This document shows, one piece after another, positions 22,902 through 32,009 of a stretch of DNA of 64,000 nt. Numbering within the stretch: position 1 is the first letter of the stretch; each line of letters starts with the position of its first letter. Under the pieces are notes generated by a model that worked only from the letters and a program-made list of their open reading frames with translations, did not search any database and was not told the DNA's origin. This stretch comes from Streptomyces halobius (GTDB lineage Bacteria; Actinomycetota; Actinomycetes; Streptomycetales; Streptomycetaceae): the NCBI RefSeq assembly GCF_023277745.1, contig NZ_CP086322.1:1674001-1738000 (forward strand), read 5' to 3'. The translations under genes and the position numbers were made by a program.

Positions 22902-24476
22902 CTACGCAACGTCCGGAGACGCCTTCCTGTGCACGGCCTCCGCTCCCCCTGCCGCCGGCACCAAGTGGTCGTCGGGCACATCGGGGTCCACGAGCCGGGC
23001 CAGTCGCTGCGGCACATTGCCGCCCACCAGGATGACGACGACGAGCGTCAGCCCGAAGGTGAGCACCGCCAGCGCCCGCCCCAGGGACATGCCCTCGGCC
23101 AGCCGCGCCCCGAGGACCGGGGCCACCGCCCCGCCCAGCGCCCCCACGTTGTAGACGAAGCCCAACGACGCCGCTCGGGTCGCGATCGGGAAGTGGCCGG
23201 CAATGTATTTCGGCAGGATGCCGGAGATGCCCTGGTTGAGCGCGAGCAGCCCGAAGATCAGCACCCCGAGTCCGACCAGGCTGTCCTGGACCGCGAAGAC
23301 CGGAAAGACGAAGCAGAGGGACGCCAGCAGAGTGCCGGCGTAGGCGCGGCGGGTGCCGGCCCAGTCGCCGACGAACCCCGCCAGCCAGCAGCCCGCCATG
23401 GTGCCGAGGCCCGCGTAGAACATCACGTCGGTGACCTGGGCGGGGGTGTATCCCAGGTCGGTCTTGAGGTAGGTGGGCAGCAGGGCCTGGATGGGCCAGC
23501 TGTAGAGGAACGCGCAGAACACCGTCGCCATCAGGGACACGTACAGCGGCCACCCCTTGCGGCCGCCGAGCTGCGCGGCGAAGGCGATCAGGCACAGCGC
23601 CGCGACCGCGGACAGCCAGGGGACCTGCCCCGTGCCGAGGGGCGTGAAGACGCAGAACAGCGCGGCCGAGGCGGCCGCGGCCAGGGCCGTGTTGAGCCAG
23701 GAGCGGAGGCGGCCGGTGAACAACGGCTGGAACGGATTGGGCCGTTCCGCCTGCGGGCCGCCGGCCGATGCCGTCGCTGCGCCCTGCACCGCCACTGCGC
23801 CCTGTCCCGCCGGTGTGCCCGCTCCCGCCGACACGGTCGGCCGGGAGCCGATCTGCGCCGCCCAGTCCCCGGCCTCCGGCAGCGATCTGCGCACCCATAG
23901 CGCGACCAGGACGGGCAGTACCCCGATCCAGAACATCCAGCGCCAGCCCCAGTTGGGGACCACCCACTTGTAGAGCTCGGCCGCGACGACGGTGCCGCCC
24001 GCGTAACCGGAGATGAGGAACCCGGACGCCCGGTTGCGCATCCGGGTGGGCCAGCTCTCCAGCACATACGTCACGCTGGCGCTGTACTCCCCCGCCATCC
24101 CCATGCCGATCACCAGGCGGGCGACGAACAGACTGGTGTAGCCCCAGGCGAACCCGCAGGCGAAGGTGCCGAGCGAGTAGAGCAGAATGCTGGCGATCAT
24201 GGCGGCTTTGCGGCCGTAGCGGTCGCCCATCGCCCCCAGGAGCGCACCGCCCAGCCAACGGGTGATGAAGGCGCCGGAGATCAGCGAGGCGGCGGTAGCG
24301 GTGCTCAGGTGGAAGTCGTCGGCGATTTCGGTCAGGACGAGGGTGATCAGGACGAAGTCGAAGCCGTCGAGGAGATAGCCGATCCAGGCGGCGACCATCG
24401 CCTTCCACTGGCGCGGCGTGATCTCCCGATACCAGGGCACCGCCCTGGCGGGACGGCCCGTAGGGCGGGGCGTCAC
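22902..24476 (-). CDS. MFS transporter, NanT-like (sialate:H+ symporter family)
   Basis: 524 residues, GTG start. The N-terminal half follows E. coli NanT closely: WYREITPRQWKAMVAAWIGYLLDGFDFVLI (in parts), a GAMGDRYGRKAAM loop, LACGFAWGY-like FACGFAWGYTSLF, and VIGMGMAGEY. It also has the NanT-type enlarged central region with extra hydrophobic segments, giving about 14 helices. The cytoplasmic loop (about residues 215-250) contains an Ala/Gly-rich low-complexity insert. NanT takes up sialic acid, but no sialate catabolic genes are next to it, so related carboxylates are also possible. It appears monocistronic. The last ~25 residues are hydrophilic. Confidence 0.82.
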   Translation of the reverse strand: MTPRPTGRPARAVPWYREITPRQWKAMVAAWIGYLLDGFDFVLITLVLTEIADDFHLSTATAASLISGAFITRWLGGALLGAMGDRYGRKAAMIASILLYSLGTFACGFAWGYTSLFVARLVIGMGMAGEYSASVTYVLESWPTRMRNRASGFLISGYAGGTVVAAELYKWVVPNWGWRWMFWIGVLPVLVALWVRRSLPEAGDWAAQIGSRPTVSAGAGTPAGQGAVAVQGAATASAGGPQAERPNPFQPLFTGRLRSWLNTALAAAASAALFCVFTPLGTGQVPWLSAVAALCLIAFAAQLGGRKGWPLYVSLMATVFCAFLYSWPIQALLPTYLKTDLGYTPAQVTDVMFYAGLGTMAGCWLAGFVGDWAGTRRAYAGTLLASLCFVFPVFAVQDSLVGLGVLIFGLLALNQGISGILPKYIAGHFPIATRAASLGFVYNVGALGGAVAPVLGARLAEGMSLGRALAVLTFGLTLVVVILVGGNVPQRLARLVDPDVPDDHLVPAAGGAEAVHRKASPDVA

Positions 24477-24676
24477 AGCGGTCCGGCCTCCTCCAGCAGT
24501 TGACGGGCGGAGCGGTGCGCGGCGTCGTCGAACGGCACGTGCGCCCCGCCATCCGTCGACACCGGCAATCCGGACATTGGACGTCCTAGGTCATGGGCGA
24601 ATGTGGCCCTGCCCCGACGCCGTGTCAAGACGGCAGGCCGCACCCGCGCCACCAACGGCACGAGTGAGAGTGGTCG

Positions 24677-24705
24677 TTGACGGGACGGCGGCGACTGCCT
24701 AAGGT
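24677..24705 (+). promoter_or_regulatory. Housekeeping-type promoter of the saccharopine-dehydrogenase-like gene
   Basis: TTGACG (24677-24682) and TAAGGT (24700-24705) are separated by exactly 17 bases. The predicted start of transcription is about 20 bases before the ATG at 24732. Confidence 0.6.
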
Positions 24706-24731
24706 CCGGACTCCAGTCGAGAGGACGCGCG

Positions 24732-25928
24732 ATGCGACGGCAGGACACCTCCGGGCGGGCCCATGACCTCGTCCTTTACGGCGCCACCGGTTTCGCCGGG
24801 GTGCTCACCGCGGAATATCTGGCCAGGCATGTGCCCAAGGGCTGCCGCTGGGCGCTGGCCGGGCGCAGCACCGCGAAGCTGGAGCGGCTGCGCGACCGGC
24901 TGGCCACCTTCGATCCGGCCTGCGCCAACCTGCCCCTCCTGCGTGCCGACAGCGGCGACCCGGATTCGCTGCGCGCGCTCGCCGCCGACACCCGGGTGCT
25001 GGCCACGACCGTCGGCCCCTATCTCACCCACGGGGAGCCGCTGGTCGCCGCCTGCGCCGCGGCCGGCACGGACTATGCCGATCTGACCGGCGAGCCGGAA
25101 TTCGTCGACCGGATGTATCTGCGGCACCATGCGACGGCCCGCGCCTCGGGCGCACGCCTCGTGCACGCCTGCGGTTTTGACTCCGTCCCGCATGATCTGG
25201 GTGTGCTCTTCACGGTGGGGCTCCTCCCGGAGGGCGTGCCGCTGCGCGTCGACGGCTTCGTCCGGTCCAACGCTGCCTTCTCCGGCGGCACCCTGGCGTC
25301 CACGCTGACCGCCGTCTCACGTCCGGTGGCCATGGCGCGGACCGCCCGCGAGCGGCAGCGGGCGGAACGGCTCCTGGAGCGCACGCCCGGCCGTACGGTG
25401 CGGGCGTCGCTCGGCCCGCCCCTCAGGAGCGGCGAGGCCCGCGCCTGGGGTGTGCCGCTGCCGACCATCGACCCGCAGATCATCGCCCGCTCGGCAGCCG
25501 CGCTCGACCGCTACGGGCCCGACTTCCGCTACCGCCACTACGCGGGGGTGCGGTGGCTGCCGGTGGCCGTGGGCGGGGCCCTGGGCGCCGGGGCGTTCTG
25601 CGCGCTCGCTCAGGTGCCGGCCGCGCGGCGGTGGTTGTCGGGGCGCCTGGAACCGGGCGAGGGACCGAGCCCGGAGCGGCGGGCGAAGAGCTGGTTCACG
25701 GTGCGTTTCGTGGCCACCGGCGGCGGCCAACGGGCGATCACGGAGGTCTCGGGCGGCGATCCCGGCTATGACGAGACCGCGAAGATGCTCGCCGAGTCGG
25801 CGCTGAGCCTGGCCTTCGACGACCTGCCGGAGACGGCGGGCCAGGTGACGTCGGCGGTCGCCATGGGGGACGCGCTGACGGCACGTCTCCAGAAGGCGGG
25901 CATCACTTTCCGCGTCATCCGGGGGTGA
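24732..25928 (+). CDS. Saccharopine dehydrogenase NADP-binding domain protein (trans-enoyl-reductase-like)
   Basis: 398 residues. It begins with a Rossmann fold, HDLVLYGATGFAGVLTAEYLA, then ALAGRSTAKLERLRDRL, TTVGPYLTHGEPLVAACAAAGTDYADLTGEP and HACGFDSVPHDLGV. This combination defines the saccharopine-dehydrogenase-like family that includes mycobacterial trans-acting enoyl reductase (Rv2953 type), rather than true lysine-pathway enzymes. One weak hydrophobic segment lies near residue 275-290. Substrate is unknown; membrane-lipid or polyketide-type enoyl reduction is possible. It has its own promoter and is convergent with the endonuclease V gene. Confidence 0.83.
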   Translation: MRRQDTSGRAHDLVLYGATGFAGVLTAEYLARHVPKGCRWALAGRSTAKLERLRDRLATFDPACANLPLLRADSGDPDSLRALAADTRVLATTVGPYLTHGEPLVAACAAAGTDYADLTGEPEFVDRMYLRHHATARASGARLVHACGFDSVPHDLGVLFTVGLLPEGVPLRVDGFVRSNAAFSGGTLASTLTAVSRPVAMARTARERQRAERLLERTPGRTVRASLGPPLRSGEARAWGVPLPTIDPQIIARSAAALDRYGPDFRYRHYAGVRWLPVAVGGALGAGAFCALAQVPAARRWLSGRLEPGEGPSPERRAKSWFTVRFVATGGGQRAITEVSGGDPGYDETAKMLAESALSLAFDDLPETAGQVTSAVAMGDALTARLQKAGITFRVIRG

Positions 25929-25964
25929 CCCGCGCCGACAACCCGCCCGGCGTCGGCCCGGCCC

Positions 25965-26702
25965 TCACACGCCGGCCAGCGCCCTCCGGCACAGGGAGTC
26001 CGCGGCCCGGGTCGTCTCCGGGAGCCGGTACTTGGGCGCCAGACGGAGCGTATGCGCACAGGCTCCGTCGAGGTCGATGCGATGGCCTACGGAGACGAAG
26101 ACCGGTTTGACGCCCTTTTGGGTGCGCAGCGCACGTCCTACCTCCTCGCCGTCCGTAGGAGCGCCGGACAGGGCCGGGCCGGAGTCGTCCACCAGCGAGG
26201 AGGTCGCGCCCCGGTCCGGCCCCGGAGGCTCGTACCGGAAGGTGAACGGGTTCTTGGCGACGCCGATCGTGGGCAGACCGGTCAGCACCCCGAGGTGGCT
26301 GGCGAGTCCGAAGCGGCGCGGATGGGCCCGTCCGTATCCGTCACAGACCACGAGATCCGGTGTGCGGGCGAGGCGGCCGAGCGCGTCGAGCACGGTGGGA
26401 ATCTCACGGAAGGCGAGCAGCCCCGGGACGTACGGGAAGGCGACCCGGCCAACGGCGGTGGCCTCGTCGATGACGGCGAGGGTACGGGCGTCCAGGGCGA
26501 CGGCCGCCGCGGCGACGACGTCCCGTTCGTCGTCGTAGGCCACGTCCACGCCCACCACGGTGCCCTCGAATCCGAGCTCCGGACCGGACTCGTCAAGGCA
26601 TACGTAGGGCCGCAGCCGGTCCTGGACGGCGCGTGCCCGGGCTTCGTCGGTCGGCCAGTGCCGAAGCTCGTCGTCGCAGGAGATCGTTCCGGAGGTGTCC
26701 AT
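25965..26702 (-). CDS. nfi: Endonuclease V (deoxyinosine 3'-endonuclease)
   Basis: 245 residues from ATG 26702. The family core is complete: GVDVAYDDERDVVAAAA with the first catalytic aspartate, AFPYVPGLLAFREIPTVLDAL, VVCDGYGRAHPRRFGLASHLGVL with the second metal ligand and the conserved His, and PTIGVAKNPF. Endonuclease V nicks DNA one phosphodiester 3' of deoxyinosine, or structured nucleic acids, in repair of deaminated bases. A GTG nine bases upstream is an alternative start. It is divergent from the YciI gene. No PafBC-type promoter was found upstream. Confidence 0.9.
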   Translation of the reverse strand: MDTSGTISCDDELRHWPTDEARARAVQDRLRPYVCLDESGPELGFEGTVVGVDVAYDDERDVVAAAAVALDARTLAVIDEATAVGRVAFPYVPGLLAFREIPTVLDALGRLARTPDLVVCDGYGRAHPRRFGLASHLGVLTGLPTIGVAKNPFTFRYEPPGPDRGATSSLVDDSGPALSGAPTDGEEVGRALRTQKGVKPVFVSVGHRIDLDGACAHTLRLAPKYRLPETTRAADSLCRRALAGV

Positions 26703-26875
26703 GGTGACGACCACGCTACCGAACACATGATCGGGCGGGTCGTCGGGTGATGCGCCCGGTGTCCGTAGAGCCGTCGGCGTCGGCCCCCGTCTGCCCCCCT
26801 GGCCTGCGCTTTCGCCCCTGGAAAGCGCCGGGAGGACCCGACCGCGCACCTACGACCGCCCCTTATATTGCCCTC

Positions 26876-27175
26876 ATGTTCGTACTTGAGCTGACCTACA
26901 CCGCCCCCATCGAACGCGTCGACGCCGCCCTCCAGGAGCATGTGGCCTGGCTGGACGAGCAGTACGCCGCCGAACGCTTCATCGCCGCGGGCCGCAAGGT
27001 GCCGCGTGACGGGGGTGTCATCCTCGCCGCCGGCGTGGACCGCGCGACCGTCGAACAGCTCGTGGCCGAGGACCCGTTCAGCATCGCGGGGGTCTGCGAC
27101 TACCGGATCACCGAATTCGTCGCGACGACGACCGCCCCGGCACTGGAGGGGTACCGGGAGCAGCTGCCGTCCTGA
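26876..27175 (+). CDS. YciI family protein
   Basis: 99 residues. The small ferredoxin-like fold family is recognised from FVLELTYTAPIERVDAALQEH, HVAWLDEQYAAERFIAAGRK with the conserved His, and DGGVILAAGVDRATVEQLVAEDPF. The conserved His-Asp pair suggests an enzyme, but the reaction of the family is not established except for a few dehalogenase-like members. A TATATT box at 26864-26869 ends six bases before the ATG and no ribosome site is present, so the mRNA is probably leaderless. Confidence 0.85.
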   Translation: MFVLELTYTAPIERVDAALQEHVAWLDEQYAAERFIAAGRKVPRDGGVILAAGVDRATVEQLVAEDPFSIAGVCDYRITEFVATTTAPALEGYREQLPS

Positions 27176-27219
27176 GGCACCAGGGGCTGCGGAAAGGCTT
27201 GGGCCCGCGCCGTCCCGCG

Positions 27220-28638
27220 CTACGGAACGGTCTCGGGAGCCGGGGCGGGCCAGCGGCCGCCGTTGCGCCAATAGCCTTGGATCTCCTCCAGCTGGCGGCC
27301 CTTGGTCTCCGGCGCGGTGACGGCGGCGAAAGCCAGAGCCCCCAGGGCCAGGCCCCCCAGACCCGCGAACGTCCGGGCCGCGCCCGCCCAGGCCATCAGG
27401 GAGGGGAAGAACTGGGCGATGAGGAGATTGGCCACGAGGTCGGCGGTGAGCATCACCGACGCCCCGGTGGAGCGCAGCTGAGCGGGGAACGCCTCGCTCG
27501 CATAGACCCAGATCAGCGATCCGAAGCCGAAGTTGAAGGCCGCGGTGAAGAGCAGAACGGCGCCGAAGCCGATCCAGGTGGTGGCCCCCTTGACATCGGT
27601 GAAGCCGAAGACCGCGGTCAGGACGCCGAGCATGACCACCATCGTGCCGATCCCGGAGAGCAGCACCACCCGCCGGCCGAGCCGGTCGATCATGAGGATG
27701 GCGAGGACGGTCGCGGCCAATGAGGCGAGCTGGACGAACGACGGCAGCAGGAAGTTCTGGCCGTTGCCGGTGAAGCCCATCTCCTCGAAGATCTGCGGGC
27801 TGTAGTACGTCACGGCGTTGATCCCGGTGATCTGGCAGAAGAACCCGAGGCCGACGACGAAGAGCGCGGCGCGCGCGTACGGCCTGTGCAGCAGGGAGCG
27901 CGCCGATCCACCGCTCTCCTCGGCGAGTGCGGCGGCCACGGCCGTGACCTCCGCGCGCGCGTCGACGTCCGGGTCGGTCATCGCCATGACTTCGACCGCT
28001 CGTTCCGTACGGCCTTTGAACACGTACCAGCGAGGCGTGTCCGGCAGCCGGAACAGCGGGATCAGGACGAGGGCCGCGGGGATCGCGGAGAGGCCGAGCA
28101 TCCAGCGCCAGTGGCCGCCGCCGGACAGGCCCCAGTTGACGAAGTAGGTGATGGCGATGCCCGCGACCGTCGCCACTTGATAGGCGGCGACGGAAGCGCC
28201 GCGGATGCGCGCCGGGGTCGACTCCGCGATGTAGAGCGGGGCCGCGACGATCGAGATGCCGATGGCGACGCCGAGCAGGAAACGGACCGCATCGAGCACG
28301 ACGACATTGGGCGCGAGCGCGGACAGCGCCACGAAGACGGCGTAGGAGGCGGCGACGATCAGCATGGCGGCCTTGCGGCCGAGGGCGTCGGCAAGCTTGC
28401 CGCCGATCAGCGCGCCGACGATGGATCCGAACACCAGGATGCTGGTGACCAGGCCCATTTCGGCCTCGGTGAGGTGGAAATCCCTGCTCAGGAACACCAG
28501 GGCACCGGAAATGCTGCCGGTGTCGTAGCCATAGATCACGCCTACGACGGCGCCGGTGAGCGCGAACAGCTTGCCGGTGCGGTGCGAGGTCCTGGATGCC
28601 GGTGGTGGGGGTGTCGCGGAGAGCGTGTCGGTGGACAT
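27220..28638 (-). CDS. Sugar porter family MFS transporter
   Basis: 472 residues, AAAGGA site before ATG 28638. Twelve membrane helices with sugar-porter signatures: IYGYDTGSISGALVFL, GKLADALGRKAAML, YIAESTPARIRGASVAAYQ, QITGINAVTYYSPQIFEEMGF, DRLGRRVVLL, and the C-terminal ETKGRQLEEIQ (PETKG motif). These place it with XylE/GalP/AraE-like proton symporters. It is divergent from the SIS isomerase-aldolase operon across 361 bases, which suggests that all three handle the same sugar, perhaps a hexosamine or galactitol-type compound (inference). Confidence 0.87.
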   Translation of the reverse strand: MSTDTLSATPPPPASRTSHRTGKLFALTGAVVGVIYGYDTGSISGALVFLSRDFHLTEAEMGLVTSILVFGSIVGALIGGKLADALGRKAAMLIVAASYAVFVALSALAPNVVVLDAVRFLLGVAIGISIVAAPLYIAESTPARIRGASVAAYQVATVAGIAITYFVNWGLSGGGHWRWMLGLSAIPAALVLIPLFRLPDTPRWYVFKGRTERAVEVMAMTDPDVDARAEVTAVAAALAEESGGSARSLLHRPYARAALFVVGLGFFCQITGINAVTYYSPQIFEEMGFTGNGQNFLLPSFVQLASLAATVLAILMIDRLGRRVVLLSGIGTMVVMLGVLTAVFGFTDVKGATTWIGFGAVLLFTAAFNFGFGSLIWVYASEAFPAQLRSTGASVMLTADLVANLLIAQFFPSLMAWAGAARTFAGLGGLALGALAFAAVTAPETKGRQLEEIQGYWRNGGRWPAPAPETVP

Positions 28639-28999
28639 GGAAAGTCCTTTGGACGGCGGACGGCCTGCAGCATGCGATGGTGACTGATCTTGCGAGTATT
28701 GGCTGCCTTTCATGCAGGTGTCAACAACTTCCCGGCACTCCTCACCTCACGGCCCATACGCAGGCCAACGCGACATTCGCGCTGCCTGGACGACTTGACC
28801 GCCACCGATTCCGGCGCTCCCCTCTATCGGATCACCCTCACGAGGGATGGATCTGTGCGCGATTGATGCGTACAGTCGATTGCAGCAAAGTCAAAAGTTG
28901 CAGAAACATGCAGGATCATCAGCATCACCGTCGCACGGCGATCCGATCCATGCATCGGGATCCGGGCGTCGGTCCTACGCACCACACGGGAGGGTGGCC
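28639..28999. promoter_or_regulatory. Divergent regulatory region between sugar transporter and SIS/aldolase operon
   Basis: 361 bases with no gene. Two direct copies of TTGCAG(C/A)AA lie at 28880-28889 and 28898-28907, spaced 18 bases, and TTTCATGCAGG (about 28707) is echoed by AAACATGCAGG (about 28905). Repeated short direct motifs are typical of DeoR-family operators, and a DeoR gene follows the operon. The binding assignment is tentative. Confidence 0.4.
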
Positions 29000-29905
29000 A
29001 TGAGCGGGACCTCGTACATGGAGCAGGAGCTGCGCAGCCAGCCGGAGACCTGGCGGGCGGCCGCGGAGATCGGGGCGGCGGCGGGCCCGCTGCCCAAGGC
29101 CGGACAGCGGGTCGCTGTCGTCGGCTGCGGGACCTCATGGTTCATGGCGCAGTCGTATGCGGCACTGCGTGAGAACGCCGGGCTGGGGGTGACGGACCCT
29201 TTCGCCGCCTCGGAGGCGTTCCTCGGCCGCGCCCGCGGCTATGACGCGGTGGTGGCGATCACCCGCTCGGGCACCACGACCGAGGTGCTGCGTGTCCTCG
29301 ACGCGATCAAGGGACGCATCCCGACGGTGACGGTCCTCGGCGACCCCGAGACCGCGGCGGTCACGCTCTCCGACGAGACGGTCGCGCTGCCGTTCGCGGA
29401 CGAGAAGTCGGTGGTGCAGACACGGTTCGCGACGACTGCGCTGACCCTGCTCCGCGCCCACCTGGGCGAGGACGTCTCCCGCGCGGTGAGCGACGCGCAG
29501 GAAGCACTGACCGCACCGATCGAGCGGGAATGGGTGGACGCCGAGCAGTTCTCCTTCCTCGGCACCGGCTGGACGTTCGGACTGGCCAATGAAGCGGCTC
29601 TCAAAATGCGGGAGGCGTCGCAGAGTTGGACGGAGTCCTACCCGGCGATGGAGTACCGCCACGGCCCGATCGCGATAGCCGCGCCCGGCCGGGTGACCTG
29701 GCTGTTCGGCCAGGCGCCGGAGGGGCTGGAGGCGGATGTGGTGCGGACCGGCGCGCGCTTCGTGTGCCATGGGCGCGATCCGCTGGCCGATCTGGTGCTG
29801 GTGCAGCGGGTGGCGCTGGAGCGGGCCCGCGCCCGCGGCCTGGACCCGGACAACCCGCGCAGCCTGACCCGCTCGGTGATGCTCGAAACGCCCGCCACAC
29901 CGTAG
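29000..29905 (+). CDS. SIS domain sugar-phosphate isomerase/deaminase (AgaS/GlmS-like)
   Basis: 301 residues from ATG 29000 with GGGAGG upstream. Two SIS domains: VAVVGCGTSWFMAQSYAALRE, then AITRSGTTTEVLRVLD (phosphosugar-binding Ser/Thr loop), and in the second half FLGTGWTFGLANEAALKMRE and SYPAMEYRHGPIAI. The pattern matches the isomerase half of GlmS and AgaS/FrlB-type enzymes that act on amino-sugar phosphates. With a class II aldolase next, a route through a hexosamine or tagatose phosphate to triose phosphates is plausible. First gene of the operon. Confidence 0.83.
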   Translation: MSGTSYMEQELRSQPETWRAAAEIGAAAGPLPKAGQRVAVVGCGTSWFMAQSYAALRENAGLGVTDPFAASEAFLGRARGYDAVVAITRSGTTTEVLRVLDAIKGRIPTVTVLGDPETAAVTLSDETVALPFADEKSVVQTRFATTALTLLRAHLGEDVSRAVSDAQEALTAPIEREWVDAEQFSFLGTGWTFGLANEAALKMREASQSWTESYPAMEYRHGPIAIAAPGRVTWLFGQAPEGLEADVVRTGARFVCHGRDPLADLVLVQRVALERARARGLDPDNPRSLTRSVMLETPATP

Positions 29906-29958
29906 CCCCTCCGCTCCCCCGACATCATCACACCAGTCCGCAAGGGAGACAGGACCCC

Positions 29959-30846
29959 ATGCCCCTCGTTCCGACCTCATCGCTCATCGACGCCGCACGT
30001 GAGGCGCGGGTCGGCGCCGCGGCCTTCAACGTCATCCATCTGGAAACCGCCGAGGCGCTGGTCACCGCCGCCGAGCGCAGGGACGCCCCCCTCATCCTGC
30101 AGATCAGCGAGAACTGCATCCGCTACCACGGCAGTCTGCTGCCGATCACTCGCGCGACCCTCGCCCTGGCCGAGGTTTCCTCCGCCCGGATCGCGGTGCA
30201 CCTCGATCACCTCACCGAGGCGGAGCTGGTCCACCAGGGCGTTGCCGCCGGGGTGCGTTCGGTGATGGTGGACGCCTCCGCACTCCCCTACGAAGAGAAT
30301 GTCACCGCCACCGCCGAGCTCACCGCCTGGTGCCACGATCGGGATGTCTACGTCGAGGCGGAACTCGGCGAGGTCGGCGGCAAGGACGGGGTACATGCGC
30401 CAGGGGCACGCACCGACCCCCAGGATGCGCTGACCTTCGTCCGCGCGACGGGAGTGGACGCGCTCGCCGTGGCCGTCGGCTCCTCCCACGCCATGTATGA
30501 GCGCACGGCCGTACTCGACAAGGAACTGATCGCGGCACTGCGCACCACGCTGCCGGTGCCTCTAGTGCTGCACGGCTCCTCCGGAGTGCCGGACGACGAA
30601 CTGCGCCGGGCCATCGCCGCCGGAATGACAAAGATCAACATCTCCACTCATCTGGTCTCCGTCTTCACCCGCTCGATACGCGAGGCACTGGGCGCGGATC
30701 CGGCGCTCATCGACTCCCGGAAGTACATCAAGCCGGCCCGAGAGGCGGTGGCCGAGGAGGCCGCGAGACTGCTGGACGTGCTGGGCACTCCGGCCACGCT
30801 CCCAGACCAGTTCGCCGGACAGTCGCAGTCGCCGACTCGGGGGTGA
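29959..30846 (+). CDS. Class II fructose/tagatose-bisphosphate aldolase family protein
   Basis: 295 residues. Zinc-dependent aldolase hallmarks: AAFNVIHLETAEALV, VHLDHLTEAELV with the catalytic Asp and zinc His, YVEAELGEVGGKDG with the ligand glutamate, AVAVGSSHAMY with zinc His, and LVLHGSSGVPDDELRRAIAAGMTKINI (phosphate loop, in parts). It cleaves a ketose-bisphosphate to dihydroxyacetone phosphate and an aldehyde. KbaY/GatY-like tagatose specificity is suggested by the SIS partner, not proven. It starts at ATG 29959, 53 bases after the SIS gene; GGGAGAC is a modest ribosome site. Confidence 0.85.
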   Translation: MPLVPTSSLIDAAREARVGAAAFNVIHLETAEALVTAAERRDAPLILQISENCIRYHGSLLPITRATLALAEVSSARIAVHLDHLTEAELVHQGVAAGVRSVMVDASALPYEENVTATAELTAWCHDRDVYVEAELGEVGGKDGVHAPGARTDPQDALTFVRATGVDALAVAVGSSHAMYERTAVLDKELIAALRTTLPVPLVLHGSSGVPDDELRRAIAAGMTKINISTHLVSVFTRSIREALGADPALIDSRKYIKPAREAVAEEAARLLDVLGTPATLPDQFAGQSQSPTRG

Positions 30847-31002
30847 TGGAGCGGCCGGGGACCGGAGGCCAAGGCAATCGAGCCACCTGTCTTCCCGACC
30901 ACCCATGTCCACGTCGGGCAGCACTCAGCGGTCAGCCCTCAGGGCCTCACCCCCAGCCCTCCCCCTCAGCCCTGCCCAAGCTCCACCAGAAAGGAGGACG
31001 CG

Positions 31003-31048
31003 ATGGACCCGTGGTCCCGTGAATCCATGGACCCGTGCAATCCATGGA
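31003..31048 (+). repeat. Interlaced direct repeats upstream of the DeoR gene
   Basis: ATGGACCCGTG occurs at 31003-31013 and 31027-31037 (24-base period), and AATCCATGGA at 31022-31031 and 31039-31048 (17-base period). The core TCCATGGA is palindromic. They overlap the start of the short ORF 31003-31209, so they may be regulatory sites, or repeats in its coding sequence. Confidence 0.5.
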
Positions 31049-31209
31049 TATCTGGAACACATGGTGCGGAGGAGGCGCATCCGCAGCCACGGAGTGAGGC
31101 ATGGGCGGCGAACGCCCGAAGCTACCCGAGGCGGTTGCGGCTACCGGGGCCCGTCGTCGGCACCTGGCCTCAATCGGATCGGCTCAGACGAATCAGGCTC
31201 ACGCCATGA
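31003..31209 (+). CDS. Small ORF translationally coupled to the deoR gene (uncharacterised)
   Basis: 68 codons starting MDPWSRESMDPCNPW. I do not recognise the product. Two features argue that it is translated: a strong AAGGAGGA site six to seven bases before ATG 31003, better than that of most genes here, and a stop (TGA 31207-31209) that overlaps the ATG of the DeoR gene (31206), the usual sign of coupling. The composition (Trp, Pro, Arg, Ser) is not that of a folded enzyme; the N-terminus is made from the direct repeats listed separately. It could be a leader peptide that sets the rate of DeoR synthesis, or the DeoR start region may have an upstream coding history. Uncertain. Confidence 0.4.
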   Translation: MDPWSRESMDPCNPWISGTHGAEEAHPQPRSEAWAANARSYPRRLRLPGPVVGTWPQSDRLRRIRLTP

Positions 31210-32009
31210 AGCGCCATGAACGGATGAACGCACTGCTTGAGCTGCTCGGGGAGAGAGGCCGGGTGGATGTCGAGCAGGCGGCGACCGAGCTGGAGGTCTC
31301 GGCCGCGACGATGCGGCGCGATATGGATGCCCTCGCCGAGCAGCAGTTGCTGACCCGCACCCGGGGCGGGGCGGTGCTCAGCTCGGTGGCGTACGACCTG
31401 CCGATCCGGTACAAGCACGCTCATCGGTCCGAGGAGAAGGAGGCGGTGGCCGAGGCTGCGGCGAAGCTGGTCGAGCGCGGCGACGTGGTCGGTCTGAGCG
31501 GTGGCACCACCACCACGGCGATCGCCAGGGTGCTGGCCACTCGCCCGGACTTCGCGGAGGCGGGACCGCAGCCGCATCTGACCATCGTCACCAACTCCCT
31601 GAACATCGCCAATGAGCTGGCCGTACGACCGCAGATCAAGATTGTGCTCACTGGTGGGGTGGCACACTCGCGGTCGTTTGAACTGGTCGGCCCCTTCAGC
31701 GAGTTGGTACTGCAGCAGATCTCCATCGACACCGCCTTCATCGGGGCCAATGGCATCGACCCGGTGATGGGGGCCACGGTGCACGACGAAGCGGAGGCCC
31801 GCGTCAACCGCCTCATGGCCGAGCGCTCCCGGCGTGCCGTGGTCGTCGCCGACTCCTCGAAGATCGGCCGGCGCTGCTTCGCCAGGGTCGGCGACGCGGA
31901 TGTCTTTGACACCTTCATCACGGACAGCGGGGCAAACGAGGCAACCCGCCGCGAGTTCGCGGACCGGGGACTCAGGGTGGTAACGGCGCGCCCAGGCGCC
32001 GGCGACTGA
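31206..32009 (+). CDS. DeoR/GlpR family transcriptional regulator
   Basis: 267 residues. The N-terminal HTH is typical: MKRHERMNALLELLGERGRVDVEQAATELEVSAATMRRDMDAL (in parts), followed by TRTRGGAVL. The C-terminal DeoR sensor domain binds a phosphosugar: GDVVGLSGGTTTTAIAR, TIVTNSLNIANELA, VLTGGVAHSRSFELVGP, DTAFIGANGID and VVVADSSKIGRR. Target is most likely the SIS/aldolase operon and the divergent transporter, with a sugar phosphate as effector. It lacks its own ribosome site and seems to depend on coupling with the preceding small ORF. Confidence 0.87.
   Translation: MKRHERMNALLELLGERGRVDVEQAATELEVSAATMRRDMDALAEQQLLTRTRGGAVLSSVAYDLPIRYKHAHRSEEKEAVAEAAAKLVERGDVVGLSGGTTTTAIARVLATRPDFAEAGPQPHLTIVTNSLNIANELAVRPQIKIVLTGGVAHSRSFELVGPFSELVLQQISIDTAFIGANGIDPVMGATVHDEAEARVNRLMAERSRRAVVVADSSKIGRRCFARVGDADVFDTFITDSGANEATRREFADRGLRVVTARPGAGD

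Noticed and set aside
22902..24476. Sialic-acid catabolic operon
   Set aside because: A NanT-like transporter is present but no NanA, NanK or NanE follows; the aldolase and SIS genes lie 4.5 kb away with their own regulator, so no common pathway can be asserted.
26700..26740. PafBC-type promoter for endonuclease V
   Set aside because: TAGCGT occurs upstream of the gene, but the TTGTCRGTG part is absent at the required distance.
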